Source: Mycolicibacterium canariasense
GTDB lineage: Bacteria > Actinomycetota > Actinomycetes > Mycobacteriales > Mycobacteriaceae
Direction of reading: 5' to 3'
Assembly: GCF_002101555.1 (NCBI RefSeq)
Contig: NZ_LQOL01000054.1
Location: forward strand, 42,496-106,495
Length of the DNA: 64,000 bases
Shown here: positions 16,851-26,050 of the stretch, one piece after another
Layout of the letters: each line of letters starts with the position of its first letter
Numbering within the stretch: the stretch's first letter is position 1
The notes under the pieces: generated by a model
What the model was told of the DNA's origin: nothing
Databases searched by the model: none
The model's input: only the letters and a program-made list of their open reading frames with translations
Translations under genes and position numbers: made by a program

Positions 16851-18011
16851 ATGGGCACGAGAACGCGCATACGACTCGTGGCCCTCGCTCTGGTTGTTGG
16901 TGTCGTGATGTCGGGGTGCTCGACCCCGGCTGCGCCCACAGACCACATCCACGATGCTGGCTGCGACATGGAGGGCAGCCCGCTAGCCGACCTGGCGTTG
17001 GCGCGCGGCAAGACGTTCGGCACGGCCTACCGCAGTTCCTACGCGGCCGGCGACCAGTGTTACCAGCAGGTGGCTGTCACCGAATTCGGCTCACTCACAA
17101 CCGAAATCGGAACGATGATGAACACCATCCAACCCGCCCCCGGTGTTTTCGACTTCCGCGAAGCCGACGCCGTCGCGCAGCTGGCCGCACAACACCATCG
17201 CGAATTCCAGATCCACTCGTTGATCTGGGACCCGCTGGATCAGCCCCAATGGCAGATTGTGCCAACGGCCGTCAAAGAGTTGCCGCCGGCCCAACGCCAT
17301 CAACTGATGCTCGACTCCATCACCACCATCATGAAACGCTATGCGGGCAAGGCAAGCACCGTCACCGTCGTCAACGAAGCATTCGATCAGATGGGCCACC
17401 TGCAACCCACCACCTGGTGGGCCACCACCGGCAGCGACCAGTACATCTTCGACGCCTTCCGTGCCGCCCGTCTCGCCGACCCGACCGCGCAGCTGCTCTA
17501 CAACGACCACAGCGCCGAGACCCACAGCGACAAATCCAACGCCATCTACGATCTGGTCAAACGCCTGCACGACACCACCGTCGACGTGGTCATCGACGGC
17601 ACACCAACCACCAAACCGCTGATCGACGGAGTCGGCTTCCAAGCCCACATGCTCGGTGGCCAAGGCCAACAACCATCCATTACCGACATGGCCGGCAACC
17701 TGCAGCGATTCGTCGATCTGGGCCTGACCATCCGGTTCACCGAACTCGACGTACGCATCCCCGTCGTCAACGGCATCGCCGACCCTGCCGACCTCGTCCG
17801 CCAGCGGCAGGTCTACCAGACCATGACCGAGCTGTGCCTGCACCAGCCACGCTGCTCAGGCATCACGTTCTGGGGATTCACCGACAGGCACTCATGGATC
17901 ACCGATTACCCCGACACCTTCTCCGGCTACGGCGCGGCCACCCCAACCACCACCGACTACACCCGCAAACCCGCCTGGGCGGGCATCACCGACGCACTCA
18001 CCAAACCATGA
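16851..18011 (+). CDS. GH10 endo-beta-1,4-xylanase, lipoprotein
   Basis: 386-aa glycoside hydrolase of family 10. The signal peptide ends in lipobox VMSGC (Cys23 or close), so the enzyme should be anchored outside the cell. The acid/base Glu lies in VTVVNEAFDQ (family WDVVNE) and the nucleophile Glu in RFTELDVRI. The barrel ends with ITFWGFTDRHSWI, the usual GH10 WG.(S/T)D..SW motif. GH10 enzymes cleave xylan. No sugar transporter adjoins it. The 252 bp before it hold no gene I can support. Confidence 0.88.
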   Translation: MGTRTRIRLVALALVVGVVMSGCSTPAAPTDHIHDAGCDMEGSPLADLALARGKTFGTAYRSSYAAGDQCYQQVAVTEFGSLTTEIGTMMNTIQPAPGVFDFREADAVAQLAAQHHREFQIHSLIWDPLDQPQWQIVPTAVKELPPAQRHQLMLDSITTIMKRYAGKASTVTVVNEAFDQMGHLQPTTWWATTGSDQYIFDAFRAARLADPTAQLLYNDHSAETHSDKSNAIYDLVKRLHDTTVDVVIDGTPTTKPLIDGVGFQAHMLGGQGQQPSITDMAGNLQRFVDLGLTIRFTELDVRIPVVNGIADPADLVRQRQVYQTMTELCLHQPRCSGITFWGFTDRHSWITDYPDTFSGYGAATPTTTDYTRKPAWAGITDALTKP

Positions 18012-18120
18012 CATGCCGGGCCTATCCGTCGCCGCCACGATAAGCCCGAGCCGAGGGGGTCGGACCAGAAAGGCTCCGCCGCAACAACTCTGGTCTCAAG
18101 GTGGATGACTCGAACGGCGT

Positions 18121-18498
18121 TTAATCAGAGCCGGCGAACTGTAGCGTGATCATTCCGTTCATGGCAATACGCTCCCCGGGTTCCGGATCCTGCGTGACAA
18201 TCTGGCCGGGCGCATACCCCGAGCCGTGGACATCGGAGCCCTTGAGAAGAGAGCCCGACCAACCCCATGCCTGCAACTGCCGCGCAACATCGAACCAGAA
18301 CCTGCCCCGCACATCCGGCATGACGAGCGATGCGGGTCGGTTCTTGTCGTGCGCCGGTGACGCTGAGGGCAGAGATGACGCCGCGCGCGGCGGCGCAACG
18401 CCGTGCGAACACCCGGCGATGCCGAGCACAGCGATCGCGGCACATCCCCAGATCACCGCAGACAACGTCACGCCGCGACCCACCCCCGTTATCCCCAC
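18121..18498 (-). CDS. PASTA-domain lipoprotein
   Basis: 125-aa secreted protein. GTG start at 18498, signal peptide with lipobox GIAGC, then one PASTA domain (MPDVRGRFWFDVARQLQAWG and IVTQDPEPGERI). PASTA domains are best known from penicillin-binding proteins and Ser/Thr kinases, where they bind peptidoglycan fragments. A single PASTA on a lipoprotein suggests a cell-wall-binding role. Convergent with the xylanase gene. Confidence 0.75.
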   Translation of the reverse strand: MGITGVGRGVTLSAVIWGCAAIAVLGIAGCSHGVAPPRAASSLPSASPAHDKNRPASLVMPDVRGRFWFDVARQLQAWGWSGSLLKGSDVHGSGYAPGQIVTQDPEPGERIAMNGMITLQFAGSD

Positions 18499-18504
18499 AT
18501 CGCG

Positions 18505-18510
18505 ATGCTA
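18505..18510 (-). promoter_or_regulatory. -10 box, leaderless promoter of the PASTA gene
   Basis: On the minus strand TAGCAT ends seven bases before the G of the GTG at 18498. Confidence 0.45.
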
Positions 18511-18569
18511 GGCGCCCGCTCACCTTCCGAAAAGCATCGACCGGACCCAAAACCGGCGTCAACCACACC

Positions 18570-18599
18570 TTGACACTTCACCGCTCGTCAAGCGATCAT
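18570..18599 (+). promoter_or_regulatory. Promoter of the HTH/DUF3887 gene
   Basis: TTGACA (18570-18575), 18-bp spacer, GATCAT (18594-18599); +1 would be the A of the ATG at 18606. A short inverted repeat, CTTGAC (18569-18574) and GTCAAG (18587-18592), covers the -35 and spacer and could be an operator. Confidence 0.6.
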
Positions 18600-18605
18600 T
18601 GACAC

Positions 18606-19226
18606 ATGGCACGTTCGTTCACGACATTGGGCAAGCAGCTCCACCACGAACTTGGCCAGATCCTCGCTGCCCCGGTTCTTCGCAGCGACAACGATCCGCT
18701 CGACTGGGTGCGCGCCGCTCGCGATGTCCAGCGTCAGGCTGATGCCTTTATGGCCGCAGCCGTCGAGCAAGCACGCGATGCCGGCCGAACGTGGCAGGAG
18801 ATCGGCGACGTCCTCGGGGTGTCGCGACAGGCCGCTTTCCAGCGTTACGGCAAGCCCATCGATCCCAGAACCGGCGAAGCCATGAACACCAATCCACTGC
18901 CCGGAGCCGACGAGTTGGCCGCAACCGTCATCGACGATCTCGCGCACGGCAGGTGGGCTGACGTCAGCGCGCGCTTTGACGACACGATGCGCGATCGGCT
19001 CACCGACGAAGGCCTTGCCGAGGCGTGGGCTCACATTGCGGGCTTGGCCGGAGCCTACGAGAGCCACGGCGACACTGAGGCCGTGCGTGCCGGTGATTTC
19101 ACCACCACCAACACGCCGTTGAGTTTCGAGGCTGGTGATTTCGTCGCTCGCATCACCTTCCGCGACGATCGGACGGTCGCGGGCCTGTACATCCTTGACC
19201 CCCAGGTGGCAGGCAGTGCGGGGTGA
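18606..19226 (+). CDS. HTH protein with DUF3887-like domain
   Basis: 206-aa protein. Residues 55-82 carry a helix-turn-helix of the sigma-4 type (TWQEIGDVLGVSRQAAFQRY). The second half (from about 97) resembles DUF3887: a small alpha/beta domain with ADVSARFDDTMRDRLT and a C-terminal strand motif AGLYILDP. The role is unknown; DNA binding is inferred from the HTH only. ATG with a leaderless promoter. Confidence 0.7.
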   Translation: MARSFTTLGKQLHHELGQILAAPVLRSDNDPLDWVRAARDVQRQADAFMAAAVEQARDAGRTWQEIGDVLGVSRQAAFQRYGKPIDPRTGEAMNTNPLPGADELAATVIDDLAHGRWADVSARFDDTMRDRLTDEGLAEAWAHIAGLAGAYESHGDTEAVRAGDFTTTNTPLSFEAGDFVARITFRDDRTVAGLYILDPQVAGSAG

Positions 19227-19287
19227 TCGCCCCCACGCGAAATGGCAAGCCAACCAATCGATCTGGATGGACCCTCGAACGTCGTCG

Positions 19288-19743
19288 TCAGCGTGATCCA
19301 GAAAGACTCCGAGGGGCCCGATTGCTGCCGCGCTGATCGACCATCTTCGGAAACCACGGCGCTCCCCGCAGCGGGCGATAGTCGGCGGCCGCGAAGGCTG
19401 CTGCGGCCGCCGATATGAAAGCCAGGATGAGGGCAGGCTGGCGGACGGCGTTGGCGGGAAGGGTGTAAAACAGCAGCCAGCCCAGCGTCACCGTGGTGAT
19501 GACGCCAAGTCCATCAGTCGCACCGATGATCGAAACATCGGGCCTGTTCAGGCCAATCTGCCCGCCGGTGATCGCACTGGTCAACGCACAGCCGGCCACA
19601 GCCACGCAGAGCGGAAAAGTAAGCTTCCACAATCCCCACGCGACGCGGTCGGCGTCCTGAATCTCGTTCCACGGCAGCAATAGTGCAACCACCATCAAGG
19701 CGCCCGCTGCGCCGCAGATCAGCCGTCGAAGCAATGCGGTCAT
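19288..19743 (-). CDS. Four-pass membrane protein, unknown
   Basis: 151-aa protein with four hydrophobic segments: GALMVVALLLPW, LCVAVAGCALTSAI, GLGVITTVTLGWLLFY and LILAFISAAAAAFAAA. The design LPW after the first segment is common in small uncharacterised actinobacterial membrane proteins. No family named. It is divergent from the XRE regulator at 19852 across a 108-bp gap. Confidence 0.6.
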   Translation of the reverse strand: MTALLRRLICGAAGALMVVALLLPWNEIQDADRVAWGLWKLTFPLCVAVAGCALTSAITGGQIGLNRPDVSIIGATDGLGVITTVTLGWLLFYTLPANAVRQPALILAFISAAAAAFAAADYRPLRGAPWFPKMVDQRGSNRAPRSLSGSR

Positions 19744-19799
19744 GCCGTCCTCCTCAGGGTCCTACCGAGTGATCGTTGCTTCCGGAGGTTGTGCTGTCG

Positions 19800-19843
19800 A
19801 TTACGTGGAGGTAATGGAGTAGCCAACCCGATACGGCTACAGT
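19800..19843 (+). promoter_or_regulatory. Inverted repeat and -10 box before the XRE gene
   Basis: ATTAC (19800-19804) and GTAAT (19811-19815) form a small inverted repeat, a possible operator. TACAGT (19838-19843) is a -10 candidate placing the start of transcription next to the ATG at 19852. Confidence 0.35.
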
Positions 19844-19851
19844 CGGTGCGA

Positions 19852-20661
19852 ATGGCGACCATTAGCTCCGCTGCGCAGGTCGGACCGTCTCTGCGCGAGT
19901 GGCGGCAACGGCGTCGGCTGACCCAGTTGGAGCTTGCCCTGGATGCCGGCGTCTCGGCGCGACATCTGAGTTTCATCGAGACCGGCCGCGCCAAGCCCGG
20001 GCGAGATATGCTGCTGCGCCTTGGAGAGCGGCTCGACATGCCGTTCCGCGAACGCAACCGGTTGTTGCTCGCCGCAGGGCACGCCCCGGCCTTTCCCGAG
20101 CATCCGTTCGCGGCGCCTGAATTGGCTCCGGTCCGGGAAGCACTGCAGCGAGTCCTGAAAAGCCATGAGCCGTATCCAGCCGTCGTCTTCGACCGGCATT
20201 GGAACCTCGTCGCCGCGAACGCGGCCATACAACCTCTGGTCGCGACGGTCGAGCCTGCCTTGCTGATTCCGCCTGTCAACGTCCTGCGCGTCGCACTGGA
20301 GTTGATTCCGCACATCATCAACGCCCGCGATGTCATGGACTACTTTCGTGATCGCATTCAGCGTCAGCTCGCTGCCACCGCCGACGCTCAGCTCGAGCAA
20401 CTGCTGGAGGAGTTCGAGACGTATCTGCCACGTGAAGACCGCGATACGGCAGGGGAATCCGACTTCGCCCAGAATCTCGGCCCGGTCAGAGTCCGTACGC
20501 GTGACGGCGGCGAGTGGTCATTCTTCGGCATGTTCGGCACGCTCGACATGCCATTCGAGGTGACGATTTCCGAGTTGGCCGTCGAACTGCTCTTTCCCGC
20601 CGATCAGGTGACTGCCGATGCGTTCGAATCGCTTGCGCGGCATCGGGCGGAAAGCCGTTGA
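19852..20661 (+). CDS. XRE-family regulator with MmyB-like domain
   Basis: 269-aa regulator. The N-terminal HTH (LREWRQRRRLTQLELALDAG, then SARHLSFIETGRAKPG) is followed by a MmyB-like ligand domain with VVFDRHWNLVAANAA and the closing ISELAVELLFPAD. MmyB-type domains bind fatty acids in characterised members. The start is ATG at 19852, where homology begins; the frame opens at 19789. The divergent membrane gene is a plausible target. Confidence 0.82.
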   Translation: MATISSAAQVGPSLREWRQRRRLTQLELALDAGVSARHLSFIETGRAKPGRDMLLRLGERLDMPFRERNRLLLAAGHAPAFPEHPFAAPELAPVREALQRVLKSHEPYPAVVFDRHWNLVAANAAIQPLVATVEPALLIPPVNVLRVALELIPHIINARDVMDYFRDRIQRQLAATADAQLEQLLEEFETYLPREDRDTAGESDFAQNLGPVRVRTRDGGEWSFFGMFGTLDMPFEVTISELAVELLFPADQVTADAFESLARHRAESR

Positions 20662-20760
20662 CGAGCACCACGTACTCAGCCATGAGACGTCAGCAGCCAC
20701 CCTGCGGCACGTCGCCCCCACCCGATACCCGGACAGGACATGACCGTCACCACGCGTTCA

Positions 20761-21489
20761 TCACCGCAACCGGCGCACATCCAGCACGCTCTCCACTGCC
20801 CCGGCACCTGCTCGCTCAACGAAATATGCACCCGCACCGTCATTCTCGGCCACGGCTTCCACGAGTTGAGTACCCCGATAGAGGAGCCCGGCGCCGTCGT
20901 CGGTGGCATAGGCCGCTGGCAACACGCCGGAACCGACCAACTCGTGCAGGAACGGCCGGCGCTGCTGTTCGGAGTCGTAGTGCACTCCGTTGGCGTAAGG
21001 CGGGAATCCGAGGCCGTTGGTGATGGGCCGCAACTGCGGGCCGAACGAATCGGTGGTACCGCCGACATGCCAGCAGATCGATCCGGCCGACACCCCGGTC
21101 AACACCACCCCGGCCTGCCACGCCGCACGCAACGCGTCATCCACGCCATGCAACCGCCACATCGCGAGCAGTCCCGCCACGCTGCCGCCGAACACCCACA
21201 CCACATCGTGCTCCAGTAGGTGGGCCGTGATGTCGTCGACCGTAGGCATCGGGAACAAGGCCACGTGCGACGCCACAAAGCCACGTACCTGAGCCGCCTC
21301 GGTCAGGTAGTGCAGAACCGCCTTGTCGTCGCCCATCGCCGTCGCCAGTAGACAGATCCGTGGGGCTCGGCCGGTGACGCCGGACAGCTCGACCGCGAAA
21401 TCCGTCATCGCAGTGAACTCGAACCGCGTGCGGCGGCCGGCACCGATGCCCCCGCTGGTCGCCAGGATCGTCGGAGCATCGGCGGGCAT
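20761..21489 (-). CDS. Peptidase E-like (S51) protein
   Basis: 242-aa protein of the class I glutamine amidotransferase-like fold, closest to peptidase E/cyanophycinase (S51). The nucleophile Ser is in VLTGVSAGSICW; the start GPRICLLATA segment and VVWVFGGSVAGL strand fit the family. Typical members remove N-terminal Asp from dipeptides. ATG at 21489. Convergent with the XRE gene. Confidence 0.82.
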   Translation of the reverse strand: MPADAPTILATSGGIGAGRRTRFEFTAMTDFAVELSGVTGRAPRICLLATAMGDDKAVLHYLTEAAQVRGFVASHVALFPMPTVDDITAHLLEHDVVWVFGGSVAGLLAMWRLHGVDDALRAAWQAGVVLTGVSAGSICWHVGGTTDSFGPQLRPITNGLGFPPYANGVHYDSEQQRRPFLHELVGSGVLPAAYATDDGAGLLYRGTQLVEAVAENDGAGAYFVERAGAGAVESVLDVRRLR

Positions 21490-21496
21490 GACTGCG

Positions 21497-21502
21497 ACGG
21501 TA
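21497..21502 (-). promoter_or_regulatory. -10 box, leaderless promoter of the peptidase E gene
   Basis: On the minus strand TACCGT ends eight bases before the A of the ATG at 21489. Confidence 0.4.
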
Positions 21503-21594
21503 GGCGAATCTGCCGCCGGCAGACAATCGAAGCGTGATCGTATTCCGTCGTGTCGTCCGGCAAGCCGGAATGTCGCATCGCCCAGCCGATGTGT

Positions 21595-22524
21595 TCATCG
21601 AACCGTCTCGATCGGATACCGGTAGCTCTCCTTCAGCGTGTGTAGGTGCACCCAGCTGTGCAGCTGTGTTACCGAGGTCAGGGCCCTGACCTCTTCGAGG
21701 GCGGTCACGACATCGGTGAGGGTGTCGGCGTGCAGCGTCGCGACGACGTCGTAGCGCCCGATCGTGGTGGCCAAGAACCGGATCTCCGAGAGTTGGCGAA
21801 TCTGCTCGACGCCCGCTCCGGCCCGTCCCCGCATCCGAACCCCGAGTCCGACATCGACCTTGCGCCCCTCCCGGCCCGGCGCCGCGATCGCGCCGATGCG
21901 GACCACCCCGGCCTCGATCATGCGCAGGGTGCGTGCCCGAGCCGTCCCCACGGAGATGCCGGATCCGGCGGCCAGCGCGGTGTAAGGCATCCGGCCGTCG
22001 CGCTGCAGCAGCGAGAGCAGTCGCCGGTCGACGCCGTCGAGCCACGCCACCGAGACCTTGGTGGGCCCGAGGACGTCGCGCACCAGATCGGTGTAGACGA
22101 GTGTCTCGGTCGATTCGACGCCGTCCAGAGAGCGGATGATATCCAGCAGTTCGGAGAGTTCGGAGTCATCGTGAGCACGGACCTCGGCGATCAATGGATA
22201 GGCCCCGCTGGCCAGGGACACGAACGGGACTTCGGGACGTGCGGCCAGGCGCCTGCCGACCTCGATGGCCGGCGCGTTGGTGGCGATGGACACGTGCGCC
22301 AGAGAGCGCACGCCGACCGTTTCGGGATGCACCATGCCGACCACGCGCACGTCGGTCGTGTGCAGTAAGGCCGCCAAGCGCTTGGACGCCGTCGTCCGAG
22401 AAACGCCCAGGCGCTTGGCCAGCTCCCCTGGTCCGATCCGTCCGTCGACGCGCAGCGCCGCCAGGATCTTGTCGTCGACGTCGTCGAGTCGGCCGCCGAA
22501 GCGCGAGTCATCTGAAATTAACAA
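21595..22524 (-). CDS. Lrp/AsnC-family regulator, tandem two-domain
   Basis: 309-aa regulator containing two AsnC units: HTH1 (LDDVDDKILAALRVDGRIGP) with one ligand (RAM) domain, then HTH2 (LDGVDRRLLSLLQRDGRMPY) with a second RAM domain. Typical Lrp proteins have one copy (about 150 aa), so this is a fused dimer-like form, known in actinobacteria. Start is TTG at 22524. It is divergent from the seven-gene operon beginning at 22718 and probably senses its substrate or product. The ligand is unknown. Confidence 0.85.
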   Translation of the reverse strand: MLISDDSRFGGRLDDVDDKILAALRVDGRIGPGELAKRLGVSRTTASKRLAALLHTTDVRVVGMVHPETVGVRSLAHVSIATNAPAIEVGRRLAARPEVPFVSLASGAYPLIAEVRAHDDSELSELLDIIRSLDGVESTETLVYTDLVRDVLGPTKVSVAWLDGVDRRLLSLLQRDGRMPYTALAAGSGISVGTARARTLRMIEAGVVRIGAIAAPGREGRKVDVGLGVRMRGRAGAGVEQIRQLSEIRFLATTIGRYDVVATLHADTLTDVVTALEEVRALTSVTQLHSWVHLHTLKESYRYPIETVR

Positions 22525-22652
22525 ACGCCGAACACCCCGCCTTCGCTACGCAGATCTTCAGTATCACAGCAGACGTGAGCAGATTCGAGCGTTATCGGCC
22601 AGTACTGCTTCACGAATCATCGATATTGCTCGGGCGAAGTGCAGATTTGGTG

Positions 22653-22681
22653 TTGATGGTTCGTGATGGCGCTCCTACTGT
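22653..22681 (+). promoter_or_regulatory. Promoter of the Rieske/aldolase operon
   Basis: TTGATG (22653-22658), 17-bp spacer, TACTGT (22676-22681). The expected start is near 22688, giving a 30-nt leader with ribosome site AGGAG before the ATG at 22718. Confidence 0.55.
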
Positions 22682-22717
22682 TTTCACTGCACCCTGCAGC
22701 CCACCACAGGAGTTCCC

Positions 22718-23569
22718 ATGAATCGGCGGAGTCAGCCTGCCCACGTCGCCACCATCCTCGGTGCGGCGTTGAGCGCCGTCCTGCTCAGCGCTTGTAGCGG
22801 CGGTGCCGGCACAAGTGCGGCGTCGGGCAAGGCGCCCGCCGGTCTGCTCCAGGCGGGGCAGCTGTCGGTGTGCACCGACCCGGAGTATCCGCCCATGGAA
22901 TACCTGGAGAACGGGGACACGGCCAACCCGACGGGCTTCGACTCCGACGGAGCCCGCGCCCTCGGCAAGCTCTGGGACGTCAAGGTGGTGTTCCAGAACA
23001 CGTCCTTCGACGGGCTCATCCCGGCGTTGAACGCAAAGCGTTGCGACATCACCTGGTCCGCCCTGTACGTCAGCCCCGAGCGCCAACGCGTCGCCGACGG
23101 CATCCCGTTCATGACCACCGGGCCCGGGCTGATCATCCGCAGCGGCGACGAGTCGATCCGCTCAGCCGACGACCTGTCCGGCAAGACCGTCGCCGTGCAG
23201 GGCGGTGGATCCAATGAGCTGACGCTGAAGGCACTCTCGGACAAATTCACCGCCGCGGGCAAGCCCGGCATCACGATCCAGCCCTATCCGAAGACGGCGG
23301 AGACGGTTGCCGCCGTGACCAACGGCAAGGCCGACGCGCTCATCGAAACCGACGTCGCCGTGGTCGACATGGTCAGCAAGTCGGGCGGGAAGCTCGCCTC
23401 GAAACCCGGGATCTTCCCCACCGAAACGCAGTTCGGGGTGTTCACCCGCAAGGGCTCGGAGCTGACGCAGCCCGTGACCGCCGGGATCAAGCAACTCATC
23501 TCCGACGGGACCCTGCCCGACCTGGCGAAGAAGTACGGTCTGGATCCGTCCCGCCTCGTCAGCCCCTGA
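22718..23569 (+). CDS. Amino-acid-type ABC substrate-binding lipoprotein
   Basis: 283-aa periplasmic-type binding protein of the polar amino acid family. Lipobox LLSAC near residue 25. The mature start is LSVCTDPEYPPMEY, followed by the typical features FDSDGARALG and DLSGKTVAVQGG. This family captures amino acids, opines and small charged molecules. First gene of the operon; good ribosome site (ACAGGAG) upstream. Confidence 0.9.
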   Translation: MNRRSQPAHVATILGAALSAVLLSACSGGAGTSAASGKAPAGLLQAGQLSVCTDPEYPPMEYLENGDTANPTGFDSDGARALGKLWDVKVVFQNTSFDGLIPALNAKRCDITWSALYVSPERQRVADGIPFMTTGPGLIIRSGDESIRSADDLSGKTVAVQGGGSNELTLKALSDKFTAAGKPGITIQPYPKTAETVAAVTNGKADALIETDVAVVDMVSKSGGKLASKPGIFPTETQFGVFTRKGSELTQPVTAGIKQLISDGTLPDLAKKYGLDPSRLVSP

Positions 23570-23574
23570 CCGCC

Positions 23575-24306
23575 ATGGACTTCGAATGGGACATGTTCAC
23601 CGCGGCCCTGACGTCGAGTGCGTTCCTGCGGGGCGCCCTGTTGTCGGTGGCGCTCGCGGTGTGCGCCATGGTGCTCGCCTCGATCGTGGGTTTCGGTGTG
23701 GCACTGCTGCGGATCGCCTCCAACCGGGTCGCCACCGTCATCGGCGGTGCGTATGTCTGGTTCTTCCGGGCCATTCCGACACTGCTCGTCCTGCTGCTGA
23801 TCTGGAACGCCGGACCTCAGCTGCTGCCCGCTCTGCGGGATGACTGGTTCACGCCCTTCCTCGCGGCGCTGATCGGGTTCTCGATCGTCGAGGCCGCGTA
23901 CATGGCGGAGATCCTGCGGTCGGCCCTGCTCTCGGTCGACGAGGGGCAACACCTGGCGGCCCGCGCCCTTGGCCTGGCGCCGCACAAGGTGTTGTTCAAA
24001 GTGGTTCTGCCCCAAGCCATCAAGGTGGCAATCCCGCCGTCGGGCAACGAGCTGATCGCGATGCTGAAGTACACGTCGCTCGCATCGGTGATCTCGCTGC
24101 GTGAGTTGCTGACCACCGCACAGTCACAGGTGTCGGTGACGTTCCGCTACGCGGAGTACTACTCGGCCGCGCTGATCTACTACCTGGTGATCGTCTCGGC
24201 GCTGATGGCCGTGCAGCATGTCGTCGAGCGCCGCTACCGGTGGATCTCCGCGAAACGGGTCGGCCAGATTCCGGGCGCAGGCGTCGGCACGGCGGTGCCC
24301 GCATGA
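23575..24306 (+). CDS. Amino-acid-type ABC permease
   Basis: 243-aa permease of the HisM/GlnP type with about five membrane segments. Docking loop DEGQHLAARALGLAPHKVLF leads into the conserved VVLPQAIKVAIPPSGNELI. Single-permease systems of this type work as homodimers. It starts 5 nt after the binding-protein stop and overlaps the ATPase by 4 bp. Confidence 0.92.
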   Translation: MDFEWDMFTAALTSSAFLRGALLSVALAVCAMVLASIVGFGVALLRIASNRVATVIGGAYVWFFRAIPTLLVLLLIWNAGPQLLPALRDDWFTPFLAALIGFSIVEAAYMAEILRSALLSVDEGQHLAARALGLAPHKVLFKVVLPQAIKVAIPPSGNELIAMLKYTSLASVISLRELLTTAQSQVSVTFRYAEYYSAALIYYLVIVSALMAVQHVVERRYRWISAKRVGQIPGAGVGTAVPA

Positions 24307-25082
24307 GTACGCCCGTCCTGCAGGCGATCGACCTGCATCGCCGATACGGGGAAACCGATGTCCTCAAGGGTGTCGACTTCTCCGTCGCGAGAGGCGAAGT
24401 CAAGGCCCTGCTCGGCCCCTCGGGATCGGGCAAGTCGACGATCTTGCGGTTGATGGCCCTCCTGGAACACCCCGACGCCGGGGACATCCTGTTGAACGGC
24501 AAGCAGGTTGGCGTCTCCACGTCCTCGGACGGCTCCACCCGCCGACTCCCCGAGCGCCGCCTGGCGGTGCAGCGCCGCGACATCGGGATGGTGTTCCAGC
24601 GGTTCAACCTGTTCGCCCATCTCGACGTCCTGCGCAACGTCACGCTGGCGCTGACCGAGGTGGTCGGCATGAGCAAGGCCGACGCGGCCGAGAGCGCCCA
24701 GGCGATGCTGGAGCGCGTGGGCATGGCCGACCGGTTGCGGCACTACCCGAGCGAACTGTCCGGTGGTCAGCAACAGCGCGTCGCGATCGCCCGCGCCCTC
24801 GTCACGAACCCCTCGGTGATGCTCTTCGACGAACCGACGTCCGCACTCGACCCGGAATTGGTCGGTGAGGTGCTCGAGGTGATGGAGGGCCTCGCCGAAG
24901 CCGGCATGACCATGGTGGTGGTGACCCACGAGACCCGGTTCGCGCGACGGGTGGCCGACGAGGTCATGCTCTTCGACGGCGGCGTGATCGTCGAACAGGC
25001 GCCTCCCGACCAGTTCTTCGACGATCCCCGTCACGAGCGCACCCGCCAGTTCCTCTCCCACCTGCACGGGGTGGGCCACTGA
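24303..25082 (+). CDS. Amino-acid-type ABC ATPase
   Basis: 259-aa ATPase of the GlnQ/HisP type. Walker A GPSGSGKST (38-46), signature ELSGGQQQRV, Walker B VMLFDEPTSALDP, switch VVVTHETRFARR. Start ATG at 24303 overlaps the permease stop; a longer frame from 24240 is not supported. Together with the two genes before it this completes the importer. Confidence 0.93.
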   Translation: MSTPVLQAIDLHRRYGETDVLKGVDFSVARGEVKALLGPSGSGKSTILRLMALLEHPDAGDILLNGKQVGVSTSSDGSTRRLPERRLAVQRRDIGMVFQRFNLFAHLDVLRNVTLALTEVVGMSKADAAESAQAMLERVGMADRLRHYPSELSGGQQQRVAIARALVTNPSVMLFDEPTSALDPELVGEVLEVMEGLAEAGMTMVVVTHETRFARRVADEVMLFDGGVIVEQAPPDQFFDDPRHERTRQFLSHLHGVGH

Positions 25083-26050
25083 TGCACGCACCGCTGGCGG
25101 TCTACACCGATCTCGACGACGGCGACGACCCCACCGTCGGAATGGGGCTGTTGCGAGCCAACGGTTTCGAGGTGGCCTACGCGCAATCGCGCGATCCCGA
25201 CGTGATCGCCGCCGCCGCACGGGACGCCGAGGCACTGCTGGTCGGGTACGCGCCCGTCGACGACGCCCTGCTCGAGCGGTTGCCCAAGCTGCGCATCATC
25301 TCCTTGCTGTCGAACGGTTCGGACAATGTGGACGTCGAGGCCGCCTCGCGCCGCGGGATCTGGGTGGCGACCGTCGGTCCCGTGGCGAGTGAGGAGGTCG
25401 CGACGCACGCCTGGGCGCTCACCCTGGCGCTGATCCGTCGGCTCCCCTTCTTCATGGGCTCCGGCGTCGAGCACCCGTGGGAGGCCCGTCCCGTCGAGGC
25501 CCCGCGTCGGCTCTCCGAGCTGACGATCGGGATCCTGGGGCTCGGCTCCATCGGTCGCCGGTACGGCGAATTCGCCTCTGCGGCCGCGCACCGCGTGGTC
25601 GCGGCGCAGCGTCCTGGTTCCGTGCCGGTACCGGGGGTCGAGATGGCGCCCTACGCCGAAGTGCTCGCCATCAGCGACGTGCTCGGCGTGTTCCTGCCCT
25701 TGACCGACGACACCCGCGGGTTACTCGACGCGCACGCCTACGCGCGGATGCCCCGCGGTGCGCACGTGGTCAACGTCTCTCGGGGTGCAGTGGTCGATGC
25801 CGAGGCACTGCTGGCCGCCGTGGATTCGGGACATCTCGCCGGAGCCGCTCTCGACGTGTTCGCTCAGGAGCCGCTGCCCGCGTCGCATCCCCTGCTCGGC
25901 CATCCCCGGGTCATCACGACGCCGCACGTCGGATTTCTGTCCGACGCCACCGACGCCGAATACGTACGACGGCAGGCCGATGCGGTGGTGTCGTGGCGCA
26001 CCAGCGGTCGGCCGGACCGCGCCATCAACCGATTGGCGGTGCGATCATGA
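25082..26050 (+). CDS. D-2-hydroxyacid dehydrogenase
   Basis: 322-aa NAD(P)-dependent dehydrogenase. NAD loop ILGLGSIGRRYGEF; catalytic Arg in LLSNGSDNVD context, NVSRGAVVD, Glu in AQEPLP and His in TTPHVGFLS. Members interconvert D-2-hydroxy acids and 2-keto acids. Its start overlaps the ATPase stop by 1 bp (TGATG). In this operon it may process a hydroxy or keto acid formed after the Rieske or aldolase step; that is inference. Confidence 0.88.
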   Translation: MHAPLAVYTDLDDGDDPTVGMGLLRANGFEVAYAQSRDPDVIAAAARDAEALLVGYAPVDDALLERLPKLRIISLLSNGSDNVDVEAASRRGIWVATVGPVASEEVATHAWALTLALIRRLPFFMGSGVEHPWEARPVEAPRRLSELTIGILGLGSIGRRYGEFASAAAHRVVAAQRPGSVPVPGVEMAPYAEVLAISDVLGVFLPLTDDTRGLLDAHAYARMPRGAHVVNVSRGAVVDAEALLAAVDSGHLAGAALDVFAQEPLPASHPLLGHPRVITTPHVGFLSDATDAEYVRRQADAVVSWRTSGRPDRAINRLAVRS

